From Candidatus Cloacimonetes bacterium HGW-Cloacimonetes-1 (GTDB taxonomy: Bacteria; Cloacimonadota; Cloacimonadia; Cloacimonadales; Cloacimonadaceae), in contig PHBQ01000010.1 in the NCBI GenBank assembly GCA_002841975.1, forward strand, positions 1-48,860: a stretch of 48,860 nt of DNA, in the 5' to 3' direction. Shown in pieces: positions 1 through 9,645 of the stretch; within the stretch, counting starts at the first letter, position 1, and each line of letters opens with the position of its first letter. Made by a program: the position numbers and the translations under genes. The notes beneath the pieces are model-generated. The model worked only from the letters and a program-made list of their open reading frames with translations. It searched no databases and had not been told where the DNA came from.

Positions 1-1279
1 TATGTTTGAGGCTGTTGACCCCGGAATTTTTCCTGATTTCGTCCAAAGAGTATTTATTGGCTACGAGTTCTTGATTATTAGGTGTGTCAATGCCATAAAA
101 GCAAGAGTACTTTACCTGGGGAGATCCAATCCGTAGATGCACTTCTTTTGCCCCCGCATTGATGATCATCTTAACAATTTTCTTGATAGTTGTACCACGT
201 ACTATAGAATCATCAATCAAGAGAACACGTTTATCCTTGAAGAAATTGGGAAGGAGGTTAAACTTTTGTTTCACGCTTTCGTCACGGATAGTTTGTTCCG
301 GCTTGATAAAGGTTCTGCCTACATAGTGGTTACGGATCAAACCCATAGATAGCGGAACGTTCTTTGCCTTGGCATAGCCGGAAGCAATAAAATTGGAGGA
401 ATCAGGCACCGGGACAATACAGTCAATTCCTAAGTCTTGATCTGTTTCGGCTAATAAAGCACCAATGTTTTCTCGTACCACGTAGATATCTTCGTCAAAG
501 TGATGACTATCAGGTCTAGAAAAATAGATATGTTCAAAAACGCAGTGTTTGCAGGACGATCCTACTCTGTACATATTCGGGTCATTTTCGATAATGGTAA
601 TTCCATTCTCATTAACCCGAATGATACCGGCAGCAGGTACTTCTCCACGGTCGATTACATCGAGTGTATCGAGGGCACAACTTTCGGAAGCAACTATCAC
701 TACACCTTCGCTTGTCTTCCCCCAGACCATTGGTCGAATAGAATATGGATCCCTGAACATGTACATTTCATCTCGAGTAGAAAGAACAGTGGAAAACGCA
801 CCCCGGACATGTTTCATGAGTAGTCTGATGGCATCTAAAACATTGAGCTGTTTGATTTCAATTTGGTAAGCAATGTATTTTACCAATAGCTCACCATCAT
901 TATCGCTATTAAAATAGACCTTTTCCGTTTCCAGCATCCGGCGGATCGAATTGTAGTTTACGATATCTCCATTGCTAGCCAAAGCATATGTAGGCCCCGA
1001 TAACGTCTCTACCAGATGCGGCTGAGAATTAAACTCTGTAGCAGTGCCTTTCGTAGGATACCGTACATGTCCTATGGCTATGTTTCCGGGTAACTGACTC
1101 AACATCTCGGGAGTAAATACTTCTTTGACTAATCCCATTCGTTTCCGGAGCCGTATTACTTTGCCATCACTCACTGCCATGCCACAGCTTTCCTGGCCTC
1201 GATGTTGTTCGGAAAACATTCCCAAAGCAGCAATATGAGCAGCTTTATCTGAACCAAAAACACCTAAGATTCCGCACAT
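1..1279 (-). CDS. purF: Amidophosphoribosyltransferase, 3' end cut by the window edge
   Basis: Catalyses the first committed step of purine synthesis, moving the glutamine amide to PRPP to give phosphoribosylamine in the cytoplasm. The reverse strand reads open for 426 codons from ATG at 1279 to the edge. The N-terminus is MCGILGVFG, so Cys2 would be the nucleophile of the class II glutamine amidotransferase domain with only the initiator Met to remove. HVRYPT (71-76) and SNGDIVN (102-108) are further glutaminase motifs. The PRPP loop VLLIDDSIVRGTT lies at 352-364. Cys243 or Cys246 and Cys393 match the Fe-S ligand positions of the Bacillus-type enzyme; the last ligands and about 50 residues would lie beyond the edge. 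It follows plsY by 11 bases and is probably the last gene of the der-plsY-purF unit. Confidence 0.96.
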   Translation of the reverse strand, partial: MCGILGVFGSDKAAHIAALGMFSEQHRGQESCGMAVSDGKVIRLRKRMGLVKEVFTPEMLSQLPGNIAIGHVRYPTKGTATEFNSQPHLVETLSGPTYALASNGDIVNYNSIRRMLETEKVYFNSDNDGELLVKYIAYQIEIKQLNVLDAIRLLMKHVRGAFSTVLSTRDEMYMFRDPYSIRPMVWGKTSEGVVIVASESCALDTLDVIDRGEVPAAGIIRVNENGITIIENDPNMYRVGSSCKHCVFEHIYFSRPDSHHFDEDIYVVRENIGALLAETDQDLGIDCIVPVPDSSNFIASGYAKAKNVPLSMGLIRNHYVGRTFIKPEQTIRDESVKQKFNLLPNFFKDKRVLLIDDSIVRGTTIKKIVKMIINAGAKEVHLRIGSPQVKYSCFYGIDTPNNQELVANKYSLDEIRKNSGVNSLKH

Positions 1280-1290
1280 CAAATCTATCC

Positions 1291-1926
1291 TTATTTTTTC
1301 TTAAAAGAGATTTTGTTCTCGTTTCCAGCAATCAGTTTTGACAGATTGCTCTGATGTTTTAGTACGATTAGTAAGACAATAAGTGATGTAAACAACACCA
1401 GATATACATCACTGGAGTTCTGTAGAATACTCTGTATTATTGTAAAGATTTGCAGGCTAATTGCACCCAAAATGGATCCCACAGAGACATAACGAGTGAG
1501 TGAAGTCATTAATATAAATACCATTAACGCCAGTAATAGCGGTAACCAGGACAAAGCTACAAATACTCCGGCTGCTGTTGCAACCCCTTTGCCACCCCGA
1601 AACCGGAGAAACAACGAGAATACATGGCCGATCACTACCATAGCCCCTGTCAGGATAATAATAGGAGTGACGTCCGGGAATAGAGTCTTTGCTATGTAAA
1701 CAGCTAAAAATCCTTTAGCTGCATCAAGTAACAACACAATGACACCGGCAACTACGCCAAAGCTACGTAAAGCATTGGTAGCTCCTATGTTGCCACTTCC
1801 TGAAGTCCTGATATCGGATTTGAAAAACAACTTACCCATGAGAAATCCCATCGGAATGCTACCTATCAGATAGGCCGCGATAAGGGGGAGCAGGTACGCT
1901 ATATTACTTAAGTTCATCCAACTCAT
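1291..1926 (-). CDS. plsY: Glycerol-3-phosphate acyltransferase PlsY
   Basis: An inner-membrane enzyme that moves an acyl group from acyl-phosphate to sn-glycerol 3-phosphate, the first acylation in phospholipid synthesis. The 211-residue protein is hydrophobic throughout and has the three family motifs: GSGNIGATNALR near residue 43, the glycine-rich loop RGGKGVAT near 110, and HQSNLSKLIAGNENK near the C-terminus (Lys where Arg is more usual). The ATG at 1926 has TAGGA seven bases upstream; an in-frame ATG at 1917 is a weaker alternative. It overlaps the end of der by 23 bases, so the two are translationally close. An acyl-phosphate supplier (plsX) is not in the window. Confidence 0.96.
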   Translation of the reverse strand: MSWMNLSNIAYLLPLIAAYLIGSIPMGFLMGKLFFKSDIRTSGSGNIGATNALRSFGVVAGVIVLLLDAAKGFLAVYIAKTLFPDVTPIIILTGAMVVIGHVFSLFLRFRGGKGVATAAGVFVALSWLPLLLALMVFILMTSLTRYVSVGSILGAISLQIFTIIQSILQNSSDVYLVLFTSLIVLLIVLKHQSNLSKLIAGNENKISFKKK

Positions 1927-3250
1927 CGGTTTTCCTACCTTTAAATATCATCTTGATGCTAACCCCTTCAAAGGCAAACATTTCTCTGATTTGGTTATGT
2001 AAATATCTGCGGTAATTCTCGATTATCAAGGAGGGCTTATTGCAGAAAAAGATGAAGGTAGGAGGCTTAACCGCCGCTTGAGTGATGTAATAGATTCGCA
2101 CATGTTTTCCGGATGGATGTGTAGGAGGACGATGCTCCACAACCTTTTCCATGAACTGGTTCAGTTCCGAAGTCGATATCCGTTTTGTGCTTTCTTCTTC
2201 GATTTGGACTATCTGTTCGATAACTCGATTGATACGCTGTCCGGTTTTTGCGGACATAAACTGAACCGGAGCAAACTGCAGAAACGGCATTTGATAATGC
2301 AGGTCTTCTATAAATTTCTTGGTAGTATGTGTGTCTTTCTCTACCAAATCCCATTTGTTGAAGACAACCATAATTTCCTTGTTATTACGCTTGGCATAAG
2401 AGGCGATTTTGATGTCTTGCATAGAGATTGGTTCGTCCGCAGTCAGCACCAAAACCACGGTATTACAACGATCTACAGAATCGATTGTCCGCATCGAGCT
2501 AAAATACTCGACTCCATAATGAATTTTGGTCTTGCGTCGTAATCCTGCAGTATCGATCAAGATATAGTCTTTTCCGTTGAACCTAAACATAGTGTCGATC
2601 GAATCTCTAGTCGTTCCGGGGATATTGTCCACGATCAATTTCTCGCTACCCAGCATCCTGTTTACAATGGATGATTTCCCAACGTTTGGTTTTCCTACAA
2701 CGGCAATTTTTGTGATTTCTTGGACTTCTGCTTCAGGATCGATATCGGAAGTATTGGGGATAAATTTCAGCAATTCATCAAGGAAGTTTCCTGTATTGCG
2801 ACCTTGACTGGCAGATATTGGGAAAGGGTCACCAAATCCTAACTGTAAGAAATCATAAAGCTCCCATTCGTGCTTATCGTTATCGACTTTGTTGGCTACT
2901 ATCATTACTGAATCTCTATGAGGATAGAGCATTCTGGCAATTTCAACGTCTATATCGGTAGCACCGGTCTGGGCATCAACTAAAAACAGGATAAGATCAG
3001 ATTCTTCAATAGCAAGGACAGCTTGATGCTTGATCATTTTATCGATGGCTTCATTAGAGTCAAAAACGATACCGCCGGTATCAACCATTTTGAACACTTT
3101 GCCGTTCCATTCTACATCTTCGTATTTTCTATCTCGTGTGACTCCGGCTTCAAAATCCACAATCGCAATACGTTTTTTGCATAATCGATTGAAGAGGGTT
3201 GATTTGCCAACATTTGGCCGACCAACTATGGATACTATGTATTTTCTCAT
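1904..3250 (-). CDS. der: GTPase Der (EngA), ribosome assembly
   Basis: An essential double GTPase that assists maturation of the 50S subunit. The 448 residues are the usual length. Two G domains are visible: GRPNVGKST at 10-18 with DTGG and NKVD, then GKPNVGKSS near 183 with DTAGLR and NKWD, followed by the C-terminal KH-like domain ending in a basic region. It is the first gene of a leftward unit with plsY and purF. A promoter-like TTGACA-N18-CTATTG pair lies at 3284-3313, about 34 bases before the ATG. An AGGT five bases before the ATG is a weak ribosome binding site. Confidence 0.98.
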   Translation of the reverse strand: MRKYIVSIVGRPNVGKSTLFNRLCKKRIAIVDFEAGVTRDRKYEDVEWNGKVFKMVDTGGIVFDSNEAIDKMIKHQAVLAIEESDLILFLVDAQTGATDIDVEIARMLYPHRDSVMIVANKVDNDKHEWELYDFLQLGFGDPFPISASQGRNTGNFLDELLKFIPNTSDIDPEAEVQEITKIAVVGKPNVGKSSIVNRMLGSEKLIVDNIPGTTRDSIDTMFRFNGKDYILIDTAGLRRKTKIHYGVEYFSSMRTIDSVDRCNTVVLVLTADEPISMQDIKIASYAKRNNKEIMVVFNKWDLVEKDTHTTKKFIEDLHYQMPFLQFAPVQFMSAKTGQRINRVIEQIVQIEEESTKRISTSELNQFMEKVVEHRPPTHPSGKHVRIYYITQAAVKPPTFIFFCNKPSLIIENYRRYLHNQIREMFAFEGVSIKMIFKGRKTDELDELK

Positions 3251-3781
3251 TTTTTACCTAATTTACCGTATATCTATTTGTTGCAATAGAATTGAAAGCC
3301 CTGTTTTTGTCAATAGCTGCATTTGAATTCAGAACCATACCAACAGTCAAACAATGATTTGATTACTCTGCTCCTGCTTGAAGCAGCTGCGAGACTAAAT
3401 GAGTAATTGGGAACAGCTTGGGCAAAGTCCGAATTGTTTTCAATAATTTGGCATCATCTATGTCATAAGTGACAGGGGATGAACATAATGCCAAACTCCA
3501 AAGTCAGTTCAGCCCGTGCTCAGTTCAGCGCAAGGTGTTTCTTGAAACAATAGAATGTGGAGTGTTTAGGGTCGAGCTAACAGAATGCAGATATTGCTTA
3601 ATCCTTTATTACCAAAGGCATAACGTATTGATGCTCGGAGAAGCTAATTTTTTCGCTGAATTTGAAAATAAATGTTTATCTTGACTGAAAACTGATTATT
3701 TTATATGTAGATTATAAGGCATTTGATTTGCATTATAAAGTGCAAAGGAACGACGGGCATACATAAATCTGGAGGCTAACC
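3251..3781. other. Intergenic region with no supported gene
   Basis: A 531-base divergent spacer between der and the secreted-protein gene. A 71-codon open frame at 3469-3684 on the plus strand has no recognisable motif and no good ribosome binding site, so I do not call it. A segment at 3420-3437 matches 25916-25933 at 17 of 18 bases, with looser similarity continuing beyond, so the spacer shares material with the other repeat-bearing spacers. A TTGACT at 3681 may belong to the promoter of the gene at 3782, but no convincing -10 element goes with it. Confidence 0.6.
3284..3313 (-). promoter_or_regulatory. Candidate promoter of der
   Basis: On the minus strand TTGACA (3313-3308) is followed after 18 bases by CTATTG (3289-3284), about 34 bases before the der ATG. 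The TTGAC...TTG layout recurs before ppdK, panD, tRNA-Leu and the broken gene at 8757-9322. No transcript data, so this is inference. Confidence 0.4.
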
Positions 3782-5779
3782 ATGAAACAAAAAGTATTCG
3801 TACTATTTTTACTGGTATTCGTTTGTGTAGGACTTTTCTCACAAAACGCCGGAGATTACCGGAGTAAACAATCTGGAAACTGGGGTTCACGATTAAACTG
3901 GCAAAGGTATTATACTACTGATCCTGCCGGCTGGAAAAACTACGATGCCGTGTTGTATCCCTTTAACTTCCCGACTAATCTTAATGGGGTGATCACTATT
4001 CAAGAGGGCCATAGAATAACTTTAGCTACTTCAAGAACTGCGGATCAAGTGATTATTCGGGGAACCCTATACATAGAAGATGGCAAAATCCTAACAATCA
4101 ATGATGGACCGGGAACTGATATCAGTGTTTTAGGAGTATTGGAACTCAAAGGATACATTATAAATAATGGATCTATAATCGTAACAGGGGCTATGCTCGA
4201 CAGGGGAGGCAATATTAATGGCTCCGGCAATTATGAGCTATCATCCGGTGCCAGCATAGAAATCCAAAATTCTGACGGTCTGTCCTTAGTTGAATATGAT
4301 GAAGCCGAAGATACTAACTATTATTATGGTCTGATCCAATGTGAAGGCGGTATCGTATTTAGTGAAACTGCAAACTATATGTTCTATGGTTATGGTCCTC
4401 AAAATCAGGTGGCAAATGGTCTGCCAGCAGTTGTCAATTCTATTGTAATAAATCATACAGGTGGAGCAGATGTACTGCTTTCCAGCGATTTGACTGTAAC
4501 AACCAGATTTACCTACATGAATGGTGAATTTAAAGATAATACGTTTGTTCTCAGTTACGCACCGGGGGCAACTCTGGAATACGCAGCTAATGTACCGGGG
4601 CAAGATACAGACGATGATTGCTTTCCAGCTACCTATGGACCTACCAATGTGATCATCGACAATTCTTATGGTGTTTCTCTACATGCCAATAGATCAATAT
4701 CCGGGAATTTATTTCTTACCAATGGTGCTTTCGCTCTGTCCGGCTATGTGTTCACGGTTAACGGAACTACTACAAAGACGGGTGGAAGTGTATCCGGAAG
4801 TACATTAGTTACAGATGGTTATATCGATGTAGCTCAGTATATTAGTGTCGCTGAAAACAATGTAACGGTCACAAATCTATCAGTTAACACAATAGCAGAT
4901 TCAGGTACTATGGGACGTGCATGGATAATTTCCGGTACCACTGTATCCGACAAAATTATTACGTTTTATTGGACTGATATCGATGATGGAGGGTTTCCTT
5001 GGACAGTTAGTAACCAGCCATCTATTTTCCTCAATGGAACAAAGTACTTTGGCACATATGATGTATCCGGAGCTTTAAACTCACTTCGGATATCAAACAT
5101 ACCGGTATTATCATCAGCCCAAACGTATTCCAGTACTTCGGGAGAAGGTGTCACTCTTCCCGTCGAATTGTCCTCATTCACTGCAGTTTTCAATACTGAG
5201 ATGTATGTTCAGATCGATTGGCTTGTGGAATCCGAAACCAACCACTCCGGTTACAATGTCCTGCGTAGCGAAATTCGTGACCTGGACACTGCCCTGAGAG
5301 TCAATTCCGAATTGATCGCAGGTGGCACCGAGCTTGGTACTCAGATCAGCTATAGCTTCAAAGATAATGAAGTAGATAACAATACGAACTACTACTATTG
5401 GCTGGAAAGTGTCGCTTTAGATGGCTCTACCGAGTATGCTGGTCCGTTGTTGGTATCAGTTATTGCCAGTGGAGAAACCCCTGGTGTTCCTCAGATCCCT
5501 GTATCTACTGTCTTGATGAGTGCATATCCGAACCCCTTCAATCCTCAAACCAGTCTGCGTTATAGCTTGAAGGAAGCCGGAAATGTCACCATCGATGTAT
5601 ACAACGTAAAAGGTCAGATCATCCGTAGCTTCACCAAAAACCACGCTACTCCAGGTTACTTCAGTGTTACTTGGGATGGTAAGGACAATAGTGGCAGCTC
5701 GGTAAGTAGCGGCGTTTACTTCTACCGTATGATAAGTGGTAAATACTCTGCAATTCGCAAAATGATGCTGATGAAATAG
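3782..5779 (+). CDS. Secreted protein with type IX-like C-terminal sorting domain
   Basis: 665 residues. Residues 1-20 form a typical signal peptide (MKQKVFVLFLLVFVCVGLFS, then QNAGDYR). The next 400 or so residues are rich in short Gly/Asn/Ser/Val strands such as GTLYIEDGKILTIND and GVLELKGYIINNGSIIVTG, which suggests a right-handed beta-helix or beta-sandwich surface protein. From about 460 (VELSSFTAVF) there is a fibronectin-like part, and the last 85 residues hold YPNPFNPQTSLRYSL and a conserved end SGVYFYRMISGK...KMMLMK. This matches the FlgD-like Por/type IX sorting signal. The protein would be exported across the inner membrane and then secreted or anchored outside. The ATG has TGGAGG upstream, and a terminator follows at 5802. 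The substrate is unknown; an adhesin or matrix role is a guess. Confidence 0.9.
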   Translation: MKQKVFVLFLLVFVCVGLFSQNAGDYRSKQSGNWGSRLNWQRYYTTDPAGWKNYDAVLYPFNFPTNLNGVITIQEGHRITLATSRTADQVIIRGTLYIEDGKILTINDGPGTDISVLGVLELKGYIINNGSIIVTGAMLDRGGNINGSGNYELSSGASIEIQNSDGLSLVEYDEAEDTNYYYGLIQCEGGIVFSETANYMFYGYGPQNQVANGLPAVVNSIVINHTGGADVLLSSDLTVTTRFTYMNGEFKDNTFVLSYAPGATLEYAANVPGQDTDDDCFPATYGPTNVIIDNSYGVSLHANRSISGNLFLTNGAFALSGYVFTVNGTTTKTGGSVSGSTLVTDGYIDVAQYISVAENNVTVTNLSVNTIADSGTMGRAWIISGTTVSDKIITFYWTDIDDGGFPWTVSNQPSIFLNGTKYFGTYDVSGALNSLRISNIPVLSSAQTYSSTSGEGVTLPVELSSFTAVFNTEMYVQIDWLVESETNHSGYNVLRSEIRDLDTALRVNSELIAGGTELGTQISYSFKDNEVDNNTNYYYWLESVALDGSTEYAGPLLVSVIASGETPGVPQIPVSTVLMSAYPNPFNPQTSLRYSLKEAGNVTIDVYNVKGQIIRSFTKNHATPGYFSVTWDGKDNSGSSVSSGVYFYRMISGKYSAIRKMMLMK

Positions 5780-5801
5780 TATTATTGATTAAATCCTGAT
5801 C

Positions 5802-5829
5802 AGGCCGTTCTCTGAGCGGCCTATTTTTA
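5802..5829 (+). terminator. Rho-independent terminator after the secreted-protein gene
   Basis: AGGCCG (5802-5807) pairs with CGGCCT (5817-5822) around a 9-base loop, followed by ATTTTTAT. It lies 22 bases after the stop codon. Confidence 0.85.
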
Positions 5830-5846
5830 TGCACCAAACTTAGTTA

Positions 5847-5876
5847 TTGACAAAATCAAGAAAATCCGGACTTTGG
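5847..5876 (+). promoter_or_regulatory. Candidate promoter of ppdK
   Basis: TTGACA at 5847-5852, 18 bases, then CTTTGG at 5871-5876, 44 bases before the ppdK start and just after the preceding terminator. It fits the TTGAC-to-TTG pattern seen elsewhere in the window. Inference only. Confidence 0.45.
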
Positions 5877-5920
5877 TTTGAAGTCCATAAGTTACTATAA
5901 CAAAAATATGTGGAGGATAA

Positions 5921-8650
5921 ATGACTGCTACAAAAAGAGTTTATTTCTTCGGAAATGGAATAGCCGAAGGAAAAGCAAACATGAAGAATCTTCTGGGTGG
6001 TAAAGGTGCGAACCTGGCCGAGATGAATTTGATCGGGCTTCCGGTTCCCCCCGGATTTACAATTACAACTGATGTGTGTACTGAATATATTCAGCAGGGA
6101 CAGGCTAAAGTTCGTGAGTTATTGATCGAAGAAGTGAAGCTTGCGGTCAAGAAAGTTGAAGACATCATGGGAATGCAATTTGGTTCAAATGAAAACCCAC
6201 TGCTGATGTCTGTCCGTTCCGGTGCCAGAGCATCGATGCCAGGTATGATGGATACTATCCTCAATCTTGGTATGAACGACGATGCCGTAGAAGGTATCAT
6301 CAAAAAGACCAATAATGAACGCTTTGCCTGGGATTCCTATCGTCGCTTTGTACAGATGTATGGCGATGTCGTACTGGGTCTGAAACCCACCAGCAAAGAA
6401 GAAGAAGATCCATTTGAAGTGATCATTCACCACGTGAAAGCCAGTAAAGGTATCACCAACGACCTCGATCTGACTACAGAAGATCTTAAGGAACTGGTAA
6501 GACTCTTCAAAAAAGCGGTCAAGGACAATACCGGACACGACTTCCCGAGCGATCCTTGGGAACAGCTTTGGGGCTCTGTGTTTGCAGTATTTGATAGCTG
6601 GCAAAACGACCGTGCCAAACTGTATCGTGCCCTCAACAATATCCCCGAAGAATGGGGAACCGCCGTCAATGTCCAGGCTATGGTCTTTGGTAATATGGGT
6701 GAATCCAGTGCCACAGGCGTTGCCTTCTCTCGTGATGCAGGTACCGGTGAAGACCTCTTTAACGGTGAATATCTCATCAATGCACAGGGTGAAGACGTGG
6801 TCGCAGGTATTCGTACACCTCAACAAATTACTTTGATCGGTTCTCAGCGCTGGGCAGAATTAGCCGGCGTAACCGAAGCAGACCGTGCAAAGGATTTCCC
6901 ATCTTTGGAAGAAACCATGCCAACAGTTTACCTGGAGCTCTTTGCAGCTCAGCAAAAGCTGGAAGATCATGCCAACGACATGCAGGACATAGAGTTTACT
7001 ATTCAAGAAGGTAAGCTCTGGATGCTTCAAACCCGTAATGGCAAGCGTACCGGTTTTGCAATGGTCAAAATCGCTATGGACTTGTTCCGTGAGGGCAAAT
7101 TGGACGAAAAAGGCGTTTTAGCCAGAATCGAAGCCAATAAATTAGATGAACTTTTACACCCTGTATTCACAGGTGCCGGCCTTGATAAAGCCGAGATATT
7201 GGCAAAAGGCTTACCCGCATCACCCGGTGCTGCTACTGGCCAGATAGTCTTCTTCGCTGATGAAGCTGAAGAATGGGTAACTGCCGGCAAAAAAGTCGTA
7301 CTCGTGCGTATCGAGACTTCTCCGGAAGATCTTCGTGGTATGAACGTTGCCAAAGGTATCTTGACTGCCCGTGGCGGTATGACCTCTCACGCAGCGGTTG
7401 TGGCTCGTGGTATGGGTAAGTGCTGTGTCTCCGGTGCCGGAGCTATACAGATAGACTATCGTGCCCGCACCATGACTATCGGTGACAAAGTCTTCAAAGA
7501 AGGAGATTGGATCTCCCTCAATGGTTCTACCGGAAACGTGTATGAAGGCAAGATTGAGACTCAAGACCCTGAAATGAGTGGTGACTTTGGTTCCATCATG
7601 GATCTGGCAGAAAAATTCACCCAAATGGCAGTTCGCACCAATGCCGATTCTCCCAAAGATGCTCGCGTAGCCCGTAATTTTGGTGCAAAAGGGATCGGCC
7701 TTTGCCGTACTGAACACATGTTCTTTGAAGGTATCAGAATTCAAGCCATGCGTGAAATGATCCTTGCCGATGATGAAGCCGGACGTCGTGCTGCCCTTGC
7801 AAAGTTGCTTCCTATGCAACGTGAAGACTTTGAAGGTATCTTTGAAGCAATGACCGGATTCCCCGTAACCATCCGCCTGCTGGATCCACCTCTTCATGAG
7901 TTTGTGCCAAACGAAGCCAAAAACCAGGAAGAAATGGCTATCGAGATGGGTATCGATGTGAAGAAAGTAAGAGCCCGTGTGGAATCACTGCACGAGTTTA
8001 ACCCTATGCTGGGTCATCGTGGTTGCCGTTTGGGTAATACCTATCCCGAAATCACAGAAATGCAAGCCAGAGCTATCATTGAAGCTGCTCTCGATGCAAA
8101 GAAAAAGGGATTTGATCCTTACCCGGAAATCATGGTTCCGCTGATCGGTACAGTTGCCGAATTCAAGATGCAGGAAGATATTATCCGCACTACAGCAGAG
8201 CAAGTCTTTGCTGAAAGAAACGATAGAATTGATTACATGGTCGGAACTATGATCGAGATACCCAGAGCCGCTTTAACAGCTGATAAAGTAGCTGAATTCG
8301 CTGAGTTCTTCTCCTTTGGTACCAACGATCTTACCCAGATGACCTTTGGTTATTCCCGTGACGATGCCGGAAGCTTCTTGCCCATATATATGGCAAAAGG
8401 TTTGCTGAAAAACGATCCTTTCCAGATCCTGGATCAGGAAGGCGTCGGTCAATTGGTAAAGATGGCTACCGAACGCGGCCGCAGCACCAGACCCAACCTC
8501 AAGGTCGGTATTTGCGGAGAACATGGTGGAGAACCTACTTCCGTAATATTCTGCCATGAAGTTGGCATGAACTATGTGAGTTGCTCACCTTACCGTGTAC
8601 CGATTGCTCGCGTCGCTGCAGCAATTGCCGCAATCAATAACCCAAGATAA
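5921..8650 (+). CDS. ppdK: Pyruvate, phosphate dikinase
   Basis: Reversibly converts ATP, phosphate and pyruvate to AMP, PPi and phosphoenolpyruvate. In anaerobes it can run toward pyruvate as a PPi-dependent glycolytic step or toward PEP for gluconeogenesis. The 909 residues match the bacterial form. The N-terminal nucleotide-binding domain begins VYFFGNGIAEG...LLGGKGANLAEM. The swivelling phosphohistidine domain has TARGGMTSHAAVVARG near residue 455, whose His is phosphorylated. The C-terminal PEP/pyruvate domain has GIGLCRTEHMFF and ends with ICGEHGGEPTS and the catalytic-Cys region YVSCSPYRVPIAR. GGAGG lies just before the ATG. It is a single-gene unit between its own candidate promoter and terminator. 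Codon use is strongly biased to a small set, which suggests high expression. Confidence 0.98.
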   Translation: MTATKRVYFFGNGIAEGKANMKNLLGGKGANLAEMNLIGLPVPPGFTITTDVCTEYIQQGQAKVRELLIEEVKLAVKKVEDIMGMQFGSNENPLLMSVRSGARASMPGMMDTILNLGMNDDAVEGIIKKTNNERFAWDSYRRFVQMYGDVVLGLKPTSKEEEDPFEVIIHHVKASKGITNDLDLTTEDLKELVRLFKKAVKDNTGHDFPSDPWEQLWGSVFAVFDSWQNDRAKLYRALNNIPEEWGTAVNVQAMVFGNMGESSATGVAFSRDAGTGEDLFNGEYLINAQGEDVVAGIRTPQQITLIGSQRWAELAGVTEADRAKDFPSLEETMPTVYLELFAAQQKLEDHANDMQDIEFTIQEGKLWMLQTRNGKRTGFAMVKIAMDLFREGKLDEKGVLARIEANKLDELLHPVFTGAGLDKAEILAKGLPASPGAATGQIVFFADEAEEWVTAGKKVVLVRIETSPEDLRGMNVAKGILTARGGMTSHAAVVARGMGKCCVSGAGAIQIDYRARTMTIGDKVFKEGDWISLNGSTGNVYEGKIETQDPEMSGDFGSIMDLAEKFTQMAVRTNADSPKDARVARNFGAKGIGLCRTEHMFFEGIRIQAMREMILADDEAGRRAALAKLLPMQREDFEGIFEAMTGFPVTIRLLDPPLHEFVPNEAKNQEEMAIEMGIDVKKVRARVESLHEFNPMLGHRGCRLGNTYPEITEMQARAIIEAALDAKKKGFDPYPEIMVPLIGTVAEFKMQEDIIRTTAEQVFAERNDRIDYMVGTMIEIPRAALTADKVAEFAEFFSFGTNDLTQMTFGYSRDDAGSFLPIYMAKGLLKNDPFQILDQEGVGQLVKMATERGRSTRPNLKVGICGEHGGEPTSVIFCHEVGMNYVSCSPYRVPIARVAAAIAAINNPR

Positions 8651-8675
8651 CAAAGTATACAGTCTATATAAGAAT

Positions 8676-8709
8676 GACCGCTGTCAATTCGATTGGCAGC
8701 GGTCTTTTA
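8676..8709 (+). terminator. Rho-independent terminator after ppdK
   Basis: A 13-pair stem (8676-8688 with 8692-8704, one G-U pair) with a 3-base loop and a following T run. It lies 26 bases after the ppdK stop. Confidence 0.88.
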
Positions 8710-8756
8710 CATGAACTCCAGATCAAGCTTTCAAACACGAAAAAACAATAACAACC

Positions 8757-9322
8757 TCACTTTACCAGTACCAGTTTCTGACGGTAGCATTCCTTGCCAT
8801 CTGCCAACAAGCGGAGGAAATAGACCCCTGATGATACAGGCTGGGCATTGTCGTCACATCCTTCCCATGCTAAAACATGCTCCCCGGCTGTTTTGGTGTC
8901 CGCTTCGAGAGTCCGCACCTTTTGGCCACGTAGGTTATAGACTATGAGCTGTACTTTGGTGGACTTTAGTATGTAATAGCGGATTACGGTGAGGGAGGTG
9001 AATGGATTGGGGCCGATGGAGAGCGTGGGGATGGATGGTGCCAGATCATCAGTTACAGACACGGAGGAGGTGATCACCACCACGCTGTCACTGAGTGCAG
9101 ATTCCACATTGCCATACAGCGCTGAAACGAAACAGGTTTTGGACTATCTATGAAACGGTTACCATTTATGCTTGTCTGAATAATGGAGCCATAAGACCCA
9201 CCCCAGAGCTGGCAACCGCAAATAAGCGTGATCACCAGTAACAATATCGATCTTTGCGCAATAGAAGCGTATCTACTTCTATGTGCAAATGGGCTTAAAA
9301 CAACTGACAGTTGTTTTAGCAT
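8757..9322 (-). pseudogene. Remnant of a secreted protein with type IX-like sorting domain
   Basis: Two pieces of one former gene lie in different frames on the minus strand. The 5' piece starts at ATG 9322 with GGAGG upstream and has a hydrophobic segment RSILLLVITLICGC, then ends at 9074 after 82 codons. The 3' piece, readable to 8757, has the tail of a fibronectin-like fold (SALYGNVESALSD) and a full sorting domain (IGPNPFTSLTVIRYYI, SSGVYFLRLL, LVLVK). A TAG lies just upstream of the 3' piece in its own frame, so one indel alone does not restore a long protein; most of the middle is gone. The 3' piece could only be translated alone from a GTG at 9107. I infer an internal deletion plus frame loss. 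Confidence 0.72.
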
Positions 9323-9432
9323 GATTCCTCCAGATGAGTTTTCTCCTCTACGGAGACTATTCTATATAAATATCAGACAGTTTTACGATGCATGTTTTAA
9401 TCAGTACAAACAAAAGGTGCATCGCATATTCA

Positions 9433-9462
9433 CACAATTATTGTAAGTATAAATCTGGTCAA
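9433..9462 (-). promoter_or_regulatory. Candidate promoter of the broken sorted-protein gene
   Basis: TTGACC (9462-9457) and ATTGTG (9438-9433) are separated by 18 bases on the minus strand, about 110 bases before the ATG at 9322. Same layout as the other candidate promoters here. Weak because of the distance to the start. Confidence 0.3.
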
Positions 9463-9645
9463 TAGATATATTTGATGCACAGACAATCAAAAATACAGCA
9501 TACCGGAGTAATTGTGCATCTTTGAAATGGGAATGTATGCTACATGAAACTGATCGCTACAAACAACGATGATTTACCATGAAAAGAAACAACCTCAAGT
9601 GGTTCAGTGGGGTGGATGAAGGCTAATGCAAGTCGCTCTAACTTC

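Noticed and set aside
2078-2542. 154-codon open frame, antisense inside der
   Set aside because: Shadow of der, no motif or ribosome binding site.
3469-3684. 71-codon open frame, plus strand
   Set aside because: No ribosome binding site, no motif, lies in a spacer with repeat fragments.
6185-6826. 213-codon open frame, antisense inside ppdK
   Set aside because: Same reason: frame left open by ppdK codon bias.
7220-7897. 225-codon open frame, antisense inside ppdK
   Set aside because: Shadow of a strongly biased gene; ppdK is certain and the antisense frame has no family.
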